From: Candidatus Caribbeanibacter nitroreducens
GTDB lineage: Bacteria > Gemmatimonadota > Gemmatimonadetes > Palauibacterales > Palauibacteraceae
NCBI GenBank assembly: GCA_947581645.1
Contig: CANPVF010000121.1
Location: 1-35,177, forward strand
Direction: 5' to 3'
Length of the DNA stretch: 35,177 nt
Part shown: positions 1 to 7,234 of the stretch, in pieces
How the letters are laid out: the number at the start of each line of letters is the position of its first letter
Numbering within the stretch: position 1 is the stretch's first letter
Program-made: the position numbers and the translations under genes
The notes under the pieces: model-generated
What the model was told of the DNA's origin: nothing
Database searches by the model: none
Seen by the model: only the letters and a program-made list of their open reading frames with translations

Positions 1-1
1 G

Positions 2-742
2 GGGGACGGCGGATCGCTGCGTCTCCTGGGCGTCCTGGGGAGCGGCGATCTGGTGGCCGGGGCCAGCGGGAGCTTCGGGGGCGAGGACGGTCCCTCGGAC
101 GGGCGCTACCAGCGCCCCCTCTCCATCCACCGGTACGGGGAGGGACGATCGCCGGAGGCGCAGCTGACACGGGTCCGGGGCGACGAGATGTACCGGACGA
201 GCTACCGGTCGGACGGGCGCGAGGGCTTCCTCCTGTTCCCCCATCCCTTCGGGGCCAGCACCTCGGTGGCCGTCGGCAGGGACCGGATCTGCGTCTCCAC
301 CGGCGAGCGGTTCGAGGTGCGCTGCCGCTCGCCGGAAGGCCGGCTCCGGACGGTGGTGCGGGACTCGGCCCGTCGGCGACCGGTGACGGACGGCGCGATC
401 GATCGTCTGCTCGAGAGTCGTCTCGGGGAGATCGAGCGCCAGGAGTTCCGCCGCCGGCTCCGCGAGGCGTACGAGTCGGTCCAGGAGTACCCGGACCGGA
501 TGCCGGCCGTGGACCGGATGATCATCGATTCCGGGGGCGACCTGTGGGTCCGCGTCTACCGCCCGGAGTACGGGGAGGGCGGGCGCAGCTGGCGGGTGTA
601 CGGGCCGGACGGCGTCCGGCGCGCCCGGGTGACGATGCCCGAGGGATTCCGGCCGTACGCCATCGAGCAGGACCTGGTCGTGGGACAGTGGACGGATGAT
701 CTGGGCGTGAACTACGTCCGCGTCTACCGGATCGGGCGGTAG
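2..742 (+). CDS. Six-bladed beta-propeller-like protein, 3' part (5' end outside window)
   Basis: The reading frame is open from the first bases of the window to the TAG at 740-742, so only the last 246 residues are seen. Short beta-strand segments rich in Trp, Tyr, Arg and Asp are visible, such as DLWVRVYRPEYG, RSWRVYGPDG and VVGQWTDDLGVNYVRVYRI. Between the blades lies a charged helical insert (about residues 135-165, LLESRLGEIERQEFRRRL). A blade-helix-blade pattern ending in 'GxWTDxxxxxxVRxYR' is typical of exported NHL/6-bladed beta-propeller proteins that are abundant in Gemmatimonadota; this assignment is from memory of the family. An internal GTG at 53 exists, but the upstream residues GSLRLLGVLGSGDLV continue the blade pattern, so I treat the gene as cut by the window edge. 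The function is unknown, probably periplasmic or surface-exposed. A GC hairpin follows the stop directly. Confidence 0.7.
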   Translation, partial: GDGGSLRLLGVLGSGDLVAGASGSFGGEDGPSDGRYQRPLSIHRYGEGRSPEAQLTRVRGDEMYRTSYRSDGREGFLLFPHPFGASTSVAVGRDRICVSTGERFEVRCRSPEGRLRTVVRDSARRRPVTDGAIDRLLESRLGEIERQEFRRRLREAYESVQEYPDRMPAVDRMIIDSGGDLWVRVYRPEYGEGGRSWRVYGPDGVRRARVTMPEGFRPYAIEQDLVVGQWTDDLGVNYVRVYRIGR

Positions 743-744
743 AC

Positions 745-762
745 GCCGGGCCGAAGCCCGGC
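745..762 (+). terminator. GC hairpin directly after the propeller gene, candidate terminator
   Basis: Perfect 7-bp stem GCCGGGC / GCCCGGC with a CGAA tetraloop, starting 3 nt after the TAG stop. No T-tract follows, so intrinsic termination is an inference from position and stem stability. The rest of the 127-bp gap to 870 holds a weaker CTCCGG/CCGGAG repeat (815-837) and no gene. Confidence 0.45.
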
Positions 763-869
763 CATGAAGCGCCGTACGGGCCGGGAGCGGCCCCGAATGG
801 TGCACCTGCGGGAACTCCGGGGGTACCTTCTCCGGAGACACCCATGCGAAGCGCAACGACGGTCGGACC

Positions 870-1541
870 ATGACGGACGTGCCCACGCTGCTGGCCATCG
901 CCGCGTCGGCGGTGGCGGTGATCGGGCTCGGGCTGGCGGCCGTCGCCTGGACCTCGCTCCGCCGCCGGCGCTGGTCCGCCGGTGCCCTGGCCTCGCTCTC
1001 GGGACTGGTGCTCCTGCTGCTGGCCGTGCTGGGGTGGGGTGTGGTGCTCGGGACACGCGGCTACCGGGCGCTCACCCGGGAAGAGGTGGCCGCGTCGGTC
1101 ACGACCCGGTCCACGGGCCCCCGGTCCTTCCGGGCGGTGGTCGAGAGGCCCGGCTCCCGGCCCGATACCTTCAGGATCGCCGGCGACCAGCTGTACGTGG
1201 ACGCCCACGTGCTCCGGTGGCAGCCCTGGGTGAACGTCCTCGGCGTCCACACCGGGTACCGCCTCACCCGTATCGGAGGACGCTATCGATCGCTCGAGGC
1301 GGAGCGGGACGCCGAGCGGACGGTCTACGGCCTGTCGGAGGCGCCGCCCCTGGACCTCCTGGAGACCCTCGACCGCCTTCCGGTGGTCGGCCGCGTCGTG
1401 GACGCCACCTACGGCTCCGGCTCGTTCGTGCCGGCCGACGACGGGGGGAGCTACGAGGTGCGGGTCACGACGAGCGGTCTCCTGATCCGGAGCGCCCCGG
1501 ACACCGCGGACGGCGACGGATCCGCCGGGGGGCTGTGGTGA
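870..1541 (+). CDS. Uncharacterised two-TM membrane protein (family often mislabelled 'cation/multidrug efflux pump')
   Basis: Protein of 223 residues. Two hydrophobic helices lie near the N-terminus (about 7-28 and 40-63), followed by a soluble, probably periplasmic, domain. The soluble part contains YRALTREEVAASV, a 'GDQLYVDAHVLRWQPWVNVLG' segment and DATYGSGSFVPAD. This order matches a conserved family in proteobacteria whose database names claim an efflux pump, but two helices and a small domain do not make a pump, so I assign no function. The ATG at 870 is the first plausible start; its Shine-Dalgarno is weak. The final TGA overlaps the next gene's GTG by 4 nt (GTGA, 1538-1541). Translation is therefore probably coupled to the L,D-transpeptidase, which suggests a cell-envelope role. 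Confidence 0.75.
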   Translation: MTDVPTLLAIAASAVAVIGLGLAAVAWTSLRRRRWSAGALASLSGLVLLLLAVLGWGVVLGTRGYRALTREEVAASVTTRSTGPRSFRAVVERPGSRPDTFRIAGDQLYVDAHVLRWQPWVNVLGVHTGYRLTRIGGRYRSLEAERDAERTVYGLSEAPPLDLLETLDRLPVVGRVVDATYGSGSFVPADDGGSYEVRVTTSGLLIRSAPDTADGDGSAGGLW

Positions 1542-3286
1542 GACGTCGGCTTGCCGTGCTGCTGTCGGTGGCGGCCGCCGCGGTGCTGTCGGCGTCCGCG
1601 GCCTCGCCGGCGGCGGCCCAGGATCGCGCCGTCACCGAGCGGCTGCAGGAGCGGATCCGCCTGCGCCTGGAGGGGGAGCCCGAAACGGCGGCGGCGCGGG
1701 AACCGACGCTGCGGTCGGACGGTCGCCGGATCCAGGCGACCCGGTCGCTGCGGCGGTTCTACGGCGAGCGGGTGCACCTCCCCGCGTGGGTCACCGCCGA
1801 CGGGCGCGTGCGCCCCGGGGCTCGAGAGATGCTGGCCGGGCTGCGCTCGGCGCGAGAGCACGGCCTCCCGCCGGACGACTACCACGCGGCGCGCATCGAG
1901 TCCCTCCTCTCCGAGCTGGACGCCGGTCGCGAGGGCGCCGGAGCGAGGTTCCCGGATGCCGACACAGATCGGCGGCTGCGCCTGCTGGCGGAGCTCGACC
2001 TTCTGCTCACCGATGCCTTCCTGAGCTACGGGTCGCACCTGGTCTCCGGCCGCGTGGACCCCCGCAGCATCGACCCGCTGTGGACCGTGAACGGGCGCGA
2101 GAGGAACATGGCGGCCCTCCTCGCCCGCACGCTGGAGCAGGGCCGGTCGCCCCGGGCGGCGCTCGCGGAGCTGGCTCCCCGGCATCCGGGGTACGCCCGC
2201 CTGCAGGAGGCGCTGACCGAATACCGGCGGATGGCGGCGGCCGGGGGATGGCCGACGGTGCCCGGGGGACCGGCGCTCCGGGCAGGGGACGCGGGACCGA
2301 GAGTGGCGGACCTGGGCCGGCGGCTGGCGGCGTCCGGCGAACTGTCGGCGGACGACGGGAAGGACGACGCGGTGTCCGACACGGTGTTCGGCGACGCCCT
2401 GGACGCGGCGGTTCGGAGCTTCCAGCGGCGCCACGGCCTGGAGGCCGACGGGATCGTGGGCGAGGCCACGCTCGGCGCCCTGAACATCCCCGCCGAGAGC
2501 CGGGTGCGGCAGATCGAGCGCAACCTGGAGCGGTGGCGATGGCTCCCGGCCGAGCTGGGCGAGACGCACCTCCGGGTCAACATCGCCGACTTCGGGCTGG
2601 AGGTGGTGGAGGGCGACTCCACCGTGCTCTCCATGCGGGCCGTCGTCGGGAGGGACTACCGCCAGACGCCGGTGTTCAGCGACACGATGCGGTACGTGGT
2701 GCTCAATCCGACGTGGAACGTGCCCCGATCCATCGCGGCCCGGGACATCCTGCCGCGGCTGCGCGAGTCGGTGTCGTACCTGGAGGAGCAGGGCATGGTG
2801 GTCTACGACGGATGGAGCCCCGACGCCCGACCCGTGGACCCGTCGGCGGTGGACTGGTCGCGCCTGAGCGCGGACTCGCTCCCGTACCGCTTCGTGCAGC
2901 GCCCGGGGCCCCTCAACGCGCTGGGGCGCGTCAAGTTCATGTTCCCCAATCAGTTCGCCGTCTACATCCACGACAGCCCGGCCCGGTCGCTGTTCGGCCG
3001 GAGCGTGCGCAGCTTCAGCTCGGGATGCATACGGGTGGAGCGCCCCCTGGAGCTGCTGGACTACGTGCTCCGCGGGAGCGAGGAGTGGTCGCCGGCGAAG
3101 CTCCGCGGCGCCCTGGAGACCGGCCGCGAGCAGACCATCCGGCTGCCCCGGGAGCTCCCGGTGCACATCGAGTACTGGACGGCCTGGGTCCCCGAGGAGG
3201 ACGGGGCCGTCCACTTCCGCCCGGACGTGTACGGCCGGGACGCCCGCCTGGCGTCGGCGCTGGAGGCCGAGCCCCCGGGCGACTGA
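1538..3286 (+). CDS. YcbB/LdtD-type L,D-transpeptidase, periplasmic
   Basis: Forms 3-3 (mDAP-mDAP) peptidoglycan cross-links in the periplasm, going by its family. The 582-residue protein starts with a signal peptide (VRRRLAVLLSV...AAAQ, about 1-28). A helical scaffold follows, then a peptidoglycan-binding_1 domain (about 247-317, with AVRSFQRRHGLEADGIVGEATL) and a YkuD catalytic domain (about 343-530). The active-site motif is complete: His478 in YIHDSPA and SSGCIRV with catalytic Cys497. A large capping insert between PTWNVPRSIAARDILP and the motif is typical of YcbB rather than small Ldt enzymes, and the length is close to E. coli YcbB (about 615). The reading frame is open back to 764, but the residues before 1538 lack domain character; the GTG at 1538 begins the signal peptide and overlaps the upstream stop (GTGA). 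It converges with mscS, leaving 10 bp between the stops. Confidence 0.93.
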   Translation: MRRRLAVLLSVAAAAVLSASAASPAAAQDRAVTERLQERIRLRLEGEPETAAAREPTLRSDGRRIQATRSLRRFYGERVHLPAWVTADGRVRPGAREMLAGLRSAREHGLPPDDYHAARIESLLSELDAGREGAGARFPDADTDRRLRLLAELDLLLTDAFLSYGSHLVSGRVDPRSIDPLWTVNGRERNMAALLARTLEQGRSPRAALAELAPRHPGYARLQEALTEYRRMAAAGGWPTVPGGPALRAGDAGPRVADLGRRLAASGELSADDGKDDAVSDTVFGDALDAAVRSFQRRHGLEADGIVGEATLGALNIPAESRVRQIERNLERWRWLPAELGETHLRVNIADFGLEVVEGDSTVLSMRAVVGRDYRQTPVFSDTMRYVVLNPTWNVPRSIAARDILPRLRESVSYLEEQGMVVYDGWSPDARPVDPSAVDWSRLSADSLPYRFVQRPGPLNALGRVKFMFPNQFAVYIHDSPARSLFGRSVRSFSSGCIRVERPLELLDYVLRGSEEWSPAKLRGALETGREQTIRLPRELPVHIEYWTAWVPEEDGAVHFRPDVYGRDARLASALEAEPPGD

Positions 3287-3296
3287 CCGCGGGCCC

Positions 3297-4286
3297 TCAG
3301 CCCGGGCGCTCTCCCGGGTCCGGCTCCGTCTCCGCGGAGACGTCCCGCCCCCCGGCGCCGGGCTCCTCTCCCCCGTCCCCGGCGATCCGGATGGGGAACG
3401 GCTCCGTGGCGGAGCCCACGTAGAGCGTCCGGTGCGGGAAGGGGATCTCGATGCCCTCCTCGTCGAATCGCCCCTTGATGTCCTCGTGAATCGTGTTCTT
3501 CAGCTCCAGCCAGTTCTCGCGCGTGGCCCACACCCGGAAGCTGAAGTTGAGCGCCGACTCGCCGTAGGCGTCGAACAGCACCACGGGCTCGGGCTCCATG
3601 AGGCACAGGGGGTTCTCGCTGGCTACGTCCAGGAGCACCCGGCGAACGTGCTCGACGTCCTCCTTGTAGGCGACGCCCACGGCGACGTCGAGGCGGCGGA
3701 TCGGGTACCGGGTGATGTTGGTGACCTCGGTCTTGATGATGGACTCGTTGGGGATCCGGACGAACTTGTTGTCGAAGGTCCGGAGCTTGACCGAGAGCAT
3801 GTCGATGGACTGCACCCGGCCCACCGTGGTCCCGATCTGGATGATGTCGTCCACCATGAACGGCTGCTCCGCCATGAGGAAGAAGCCGCTGATGATGTTG
3901 GAGACGCTGGTCTGGGCGGCGAAGCCCAGGGCGATTCCCATGATCCCCGCCGCGCCCAGGAGCGGCGCGATCCCGAACCCCAGCTCGTCCAGGAACCAGA
4001 CGACGAGGACGGCCGCGCCGACGTAGAAGAAGAGCTTGCCGGCGATCATGCCCCGCTGCTGGGAGTCGACGCCGGCCACCCACCGCCGGAGCGCCCGGGA
4101 GAGGGCCAGGACGATGGGGAAGCCCAGGACGACGATCAGGGCCGCCCGCAGGATGGGCCCGAAGCCCTCGGTGAGCACCAGCTGCCGCAGGCTCTCCAGC
4201 GGCGAGGTCGGCGCCTGAGCCCCCTCGGTGGCGGCCTCCTGCAGCGCCAGCAGCAGAGGCGCCGTGACGGACGAGACGACGTGCAT
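3297..4286 (-). CDS. MscS-family small-conductance mechanosensitive channel
   Basis: Inner-membrane channel that opens under membrane tension and releases solutes on osmotic downshock. The protein has 329 residues (E. coli MscS has 286). Three TM helices are visible: about 44-66, 83-100 and the pore helix from 105, with its glycine/alanine-rich GAAGIMGIALGFAAQTSVSNIISG. A beta domain follows (DIIQIGTTVGRVQSIDMLSVKLRTFDNKFVRIPN), then the alpha/beta domain, ending near IPFPHRTLYV. The C-terminal 35 residues are acidic and low complexity. The ATG at 4286 shares one base with the TGA of the upstream DUF432 gene (TGATG), so it is the last gene of a coupled operon running methyltransferase, DUF432, MscS. 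Identity as an MscS channel is firm; the subfamily is not resolved. Confidence 0.93.
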   Translation of the reverse strand: MHVVSSVTAPLLLALQEAATEGAQAPTSPLESLRQLVLTEGFGPILRAALIVVLGFPIVLALSRALRRWVAGVDSQQRGMIAGKLFFYVGAAVLVVWFLDELGFGIAPLLGAAGIMGIALGFAAQTSVSNIISGFFLMAEQPFMVDDIIQIGTTVGRVQSIDMLSVKLRTFDNKFVRIPNESIIKTEVTNITRYPIRRLDVAVGVAYKEDVEHVRRVLLDVASENPLCLMEPEPVVLFDAYGESALNFSFRVWATRENWLELKNTIHEDIKGRFDEEGIEIPFPHRTLYVGSATEPFPIRIAGDGGEEPGAGGRDVSAETEPDPGERPG

Positions 4287-5101
4287 CAGATTCCCCCCAG
4301 GCCCGAGAGCGTCCGCAGTCGGCTGAAGGTGCGTGTCCGGAAGCTCTTCGTGAGCGGGGTCCGGGGCGGCGTCACCCTGCGGGCACCCGAGCCGGCCTCC
4401 TCCGGTGCTCTGCCGGCGACGTCGATGTCGCTGCCCTCCTTCTCGCCGCGGTAGCGCACGCGGGTCACGTCGGCCCAGAGCCCCTGCTCCGTCCGGAAGA
4501 CGGAGAGGTGGGCCACCCGGAGCGCGATCTTCTCGACCTCCAGCTCGTCCTCGGAGCGGTTGGAGAGGTCCAGCGGGCAGACGGCCCGGTGCGGGGCGAA
4601 GACGTCCGGCCCCACGCTCCGGCGGGCCGAGGTGGGGAGCCAGTAGCACAGCTCCCCGTCGGTGAACTCGCCCCACCAGGTGTCGGAGAGGACCACCGAC
4701 GGCACCTCGGTCAGCGTGACGTCCTCCTCGCCTCCGGTGGCCTCCACGCGGGCCCACAGGGGGACGCGCACGTAGATGCGGGCGCCGGAGCGCGGAAGGA
4801 GGCGGAAGGAGAGCTCAGGCTTCACCACCAGGGTCCGCGGTGGGAAGACCGGCGAGAGCCGCAGCCCCCCGGTCCCCTCCGGCACCGGCCAGCGCACCCA
4901 GCCCTCCTCGTCCGACGGCGGCTCCCGGGGGGGCTCCACGTCCGTGCTGGCCCAGTCTCCGGAGGCGTGGGCGAGCCAGATCTCGCCGGCGCGGGAACGG
5001 GCCCAGAGCGTGAGCGGACCGATCTCGATCGACGTCGCTGCCCCGGGACGGAGCTCGTGGCTCCCCCAGGGCGCGTCCTGCTCCGCCGGCGTCCCGCTCA
5101 C
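4286..5101 (-). CDS. DUF432 family protein
   Basis: Protein of 271 residues without signal peptide or TM helix, predicted cytoplasmic and mainly beta-strand. The fold shows in alternating segments such as ATSIEIGPLTLWARS, ARIYVRVPLWARVEA, VVLSDTWWGEFTDGELCYWLPTSARR and CPLDLSNRSEDELEVEKIALRVAHLSVF. The 'DTWWGEFTDGELCYWL' and 'CPLDLSNRSEDELEVEKI' blocks, the length and the position directly before an mscS gene match DUF432 (PF04254 as I remember it), a family of unknown function that often neighbours MscS channels. An upstream ATG at 5155 is possible, but the GTG at 5101 overlaps the methyltransferase stop (GTGA) and has GGAG 8 nt upstream, so I chose it. The stop shares a base with the mscS start. 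A role in channel regulation is plausible but not shown by the sequence. Confidence 0.8.
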   Translation of the reverse strand: MSGTPAEQDAPWGSHELRPGAATSIEIGPLTLWARSRAGEIWLAHASGDWASTDVEPPREPPSDEEGWVRWPVPEGTGGLRLSPVFPPRTLVVKPELSFRLLPRSGARIYVRVPLWARVEATGGEEDVTLTEVPSVVLSDTWWGEFTDGELCYWLPTSARRSVGPDVFAPHRAVCPLDLSNRSEDELEVEKIALRVAHLSVFRTEQGLWADVTRVRYRGEKEGSDIDVAGRAPEEAGSGARRVTPPRTPLTKSFRTRTFSRLRTLSGLGGI

Positions 5102-6006
5102 GGCTGCCACTCCACCAGAGAGGAGTCGGAGTTCGCCACGCGCCGGCCGCTCCACGCCCCCCCGGCGGTCCGGCCCTCCATCCGGGCGCCGGAGACCGTG
5201 CCCGCCAGGGTCGTGGCCTCGCCGTCGGCCGCCGAGTCGGCGACGACCTCCAGACGCACGCTGTCACCGGCCACACGGGCCTCCCGCACGCGAAGCCCGC
5301 CGGGTCGGGTCACCGTCGCCCGGAGCTCGGCGAACTTCTGATCGATCGTCAGCCGGAGCCTCTCGCCCGCCGCGGGCGCGCCGGACACCGAGAGCTCCCA
5401 GGTGCCGCCGACCCGGGCGGGTACGCGCCACAGGTAGAGGGTCGCGTGTCCCCCGAGCCCGCCGGGCGTCTGCGAGACGCTGTCGGCCGCCCATTCCTCC
5501 ATGTCGAAGTCGTGGGCGACGATCCGGGCGCCGGGGCGCAGCTGTCGGAAGAGCATCGCCTCGAGCTTCGCCATGGTCCGGGGGAGCAGGTAGAGGGTCA
5601 CCACGGTGGCCGGCGCGAGGTCCACCTCGAACAGGTCGCCGCGAACCATGCGGACCCGGTCCCCTACGCCCTCGCCGGCCGCCCGCTGGCGGGCCTCGGC
5701 CACGAGGCTCGAATCCAGCTCCACGCCGAGGCCGGCAGCGCCGTAGCGGCTGGCGGCGGTGACCACGATGCGGCCGTCGCCGGAGCCCAGGTCGTAGACG
5801 GTGTCCCGGCCCGAGACGTCGGCCATCTCCAGCATCTCGGCCACGACCTCCGGCGGCGTGGGCACGAACGGGTAGTCGGCGCCGTCCGTCCCCCGCCCGT
5901 CGGTGCCCTGGGCAGCGACGGTGGAGGGGAGCGCGACGAGCGCCAGGAGCGCCGCGGCGAGGGCCGCCGGTGCCGCTCCTCGGGATGTCGTCGGACGCCT
6001 CGTCAT
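5098..6006 (-). CDS. Exported class I SAM-dependent methyltransferase (FAM173-like core) with C-terminal beta domain
   Basis: The 302-residue protein begins with a Sec-type signal peptide (MTRRPTTSRG, then an Ala/Leu core, ending TVAAQ near residue 33). The Rossmann core follows: motif I YDLGSGDGR (71-79), acidic loop GVELD (94-98), GDLFEVDL, VVTLYLLPRTMAKL and GARIVAHDFDMEEW. The DLGSGDGR...YLLP...HDFDM pattern resembles the eukaryotic FAM173/ATPSCKMT lysine methyltransferases; this is inference from motif memory. After about residue 185 a beta-rich domain starts (ATLYLWRVPARVGGTWEL) and ends in SSLVEWQP. The ATG at 6006 has GGAG 9 nt upstream. The gene is first in the operon with DUF432 and mscS. 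A paralog with the same architecture lies at 24233-25219. A SAM enzyme with an export signal is odd, since SAM is cytoplasmic. The substrate is unknown. Confidence 0.88.
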   Translation of the reverse strand: MTRRPTTSRGAAPAALAAALLALVALPSTVAAQGTDGRGTDGADYPFVPTPPEVVAEMLEMADVSGRDTVYDLGSGDGRIVVTAASRYGAAGLGVELDSSLVAEARQRAAGEGVGDRVRMVRGDLFEVDLAPATVVTLYLLPRTMAKLEAMLFRQLRPGARIVAHDFDMEEWAADSVSQTPGGLGGHATLYLWRVPARVGGTWELSVSGAPAAGERLRLTIDQKFAELRATVTRPGGLRVREARVAGDSVRLEVVADSAADGEATTLAGTVSGARMEGRTAGGAWSGRRVANSDSSLVEWQP

Positions 6007-6208
6007 CAGGGAGAGCTCCGTGGGGTGGTCGCGATTGGGGCGTCGCTCGGGGCGCATCGTCCCCGGAGCGGCATCGCGTGCGAGGATCGTTCCGCCGCAT
6101 GCCGCGCCGCGCTCTGCTCCGGGCGGATCCCGGCGGACGGCGCCGGGCGGACGCCCCCGACTCACTGAACGTGAAGCCGACGGCGGTCTATGAAGGGATG
6201 GTCTATTT

Positions 6209-6230
6209 AACGCTCGTTCGGGCCAGCGTT
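6209..6230. promoter_or_regulatory. Inverted repeat AACGCT-N10-AGCGTT in divergent intergenic region, possible operator
   Basis: Perfect 6-bp inverted repeat (arms 6209-6214 and 6225-6230) in the 284-bp region between the methyltransferase and the coiled-coil gene. It sits next to the only AT-rich patch there (TCTATTTAA, 6202-6210), where a promoter would be expected. No convincing -35/-10 pair was found. The rest of the gap shows no gene. Confidence 0.25.
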
Positions 6231-6290
6231 CGTTCCGATCGAAGCATCGACATCGTCCGCAGTTCACTCTTCTCGCGACAAGGAACCACG

Positions 6291-6887
6291 ATGTTCCACC
6301 GTTCGTCCACCGACATCGACGTCTCTCGCACGGGGAGCCGGGGCCTGCTCGGCGCACTCGTCCTTCTCCTGGTCCTGACGGTCGCCCCCGCCGTCCAGGC
6401 GCAGGGCGGGATGGGCCAGGGCCAGAGGCAGAGTCTCATGAAGCTGCGCCAGATCAACCAGCAGCTGAGCAAGATCCGGCGCCAGGCCATGCAGGACTCC
6501 GCCCTCCAGGCCCGCCAGCAGAAGCTCACGCAGATGATCCTCTCGGAGATGAAGACGCTGGACGACTCCACGGCGGCCAGGGTCGAGCGGATGTCGACGC
6601 TGCAGGAGGATCTCCGGTCCGCGCAGCAGGAGCAGGACACGGCCGGCGCACGGACCGCCGTGAAGGAGCTCCGGAAGCTGAGCAAGGCCCTGGGTCCGGC
6701 GCGGAAGAAGGTGCTCCAGCGTCCCGCGATCCAGAAGCGGGTGAAGGCCTTCCAGAAGGCTCTGCAGTCGAAGATGAGCGAGATCAACCCGCAGGCGGAC
6801 AGCCTCCGGTCCGTGGCCGATTCGATCACCCGCCAGCTGCGCGGAAGCATGGGCGGAGGGCCCGGCGGGCCGGGCGGAGGCCGCTGA
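6291..6887 (+). CDS. Secreted coiled-coil protein of unknown function
   Basis: Protein of 198 residues. The N-terminus carries a signal peptide with a Leu/Val core (GLLGALVLLLVLTVAPAVQAQ, cleavage near residue 39). The mature part is almost entirely charged alpha-helix rich in Gln, Lys, Arg and Leu (LMKLRQINQQLSKIRRQAMQ, ARVERMSTLQEDLRSAQQEQ, VKELRKLSKAL) and should form a coiled coil. The tail is glycine-rich (SMGGGPGGPGGGR). The ATG at 6291 has AGGA 6 nt upstream and starts the signal peptide, so longer upstream frames are not needed. It stands alone, divergent from the methyltransferase operon. It loosely resembles periplasmic chaperones or stress sensors of the Skp/CpxP type in being small, helical and exported, but I see no LTxxQ motif and claim no homology. 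Confidence 0.75.
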   Translation: MFHRSSTDIDVSRTGSRGLLGALVLLLVLTVAPAVQAQGGMGQGQRQSLMKLRQINQQLSKIRRQAMQDSALQARQQKLTQMILSEMKTLDDSTAARVERMSTLQEDLRSAQQEQDTAGARTAVKELRKLSKALGPARKKVLQRPAIQKRVKAFQKALQSKMSEINPQADSLRSVADSITRQLRGSMGGGPGGPGGGR

Positions 6888-6920
6888 GCCCGTAGCCTCT
6901 CGCCCACAGCTCGGCGGTGA

Positions 6921-6940
6921 GCCCCGCGTCCCCGCGGGGC
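6921..6940 (+). terminator. GC hairpin after the coiled-coil gene, candidate terminator
   Basis: Perfect 8-bp stem GCCCCGCG / CGCGGGGC with a TCCC loop, 34 nt after the stop at 6887. No T-tract follows. It separates the coiled-coil gene from the sigma-factor operon. Confidence 0.45.
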
Positions 6941-7034
6941 CCTCGCCGCACGATCCCTCCGGCGCCGACGCGCCCCGATCCAGGGGCGGGTCGGACCGGG
7001 GCCCGGATCGTCTCCCCCTCCGGCTCCATGCGGG

Positions 7035-7098
7035 CCTCCTCCTCTTTCTCCCTCTTCCTGGCTCTTTCCTCTCCCTTTCCTCTCACCCCTCCCGCCTC
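7035..7098 (+). other. Polypyrimidine tract (60 of 64 bases C/T) upstream of the sigma operon
   Basis: From 7035 to 7098 the top strand is C or T except at 7060, 7061, 7085 and 7094. It lies in the 347-bp stretch 6888-7234, which has no credible gene: the open frame there is low complexity and unlike the start of a sigma factor. Besides the hairpin at 6921-6940 and this tract, the stretch holds two GTCACC copies (7143 and 7184) that may be binding sites. A start of the sigma operon transcript within it is likely, but no promoter could be pinned down. Confidence 0.5.
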
Positions 7099-7234
7099 AA
7101 CTTCTTCGGGTACGGCCGGCGTCCCCGGTTCGACGGCGGGCCGTCACCAATCTCTCACTCGACCGTCCCTGCACCGCGAGCGGTCACCGCGGCCGGGGGG
7201 TCGAGCAGCCACGGAGGGGAGTGCGTCCGGGAAG

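Noticed and set aside
764-1537. An N-terminal extension of the L,D-transpeptidase frame.
   Set aside because: It is the shadow of the membrane-protein gene at 870-1541; the signal peptide begins at the GTG at 1538.
870-1541. A drug or cation efflux pump.
   Set aside because: Two TM helices and a small soluble domain cannot form a known efflux pump. The name is a common database label without visible support.
6917-7234. An N-terminal extension of the first sigma factor.
   Set aside because: The residues are low complexity, cross the polypyrimidine tract and a hairpin, and have no counterpart in ECF sigma factors.
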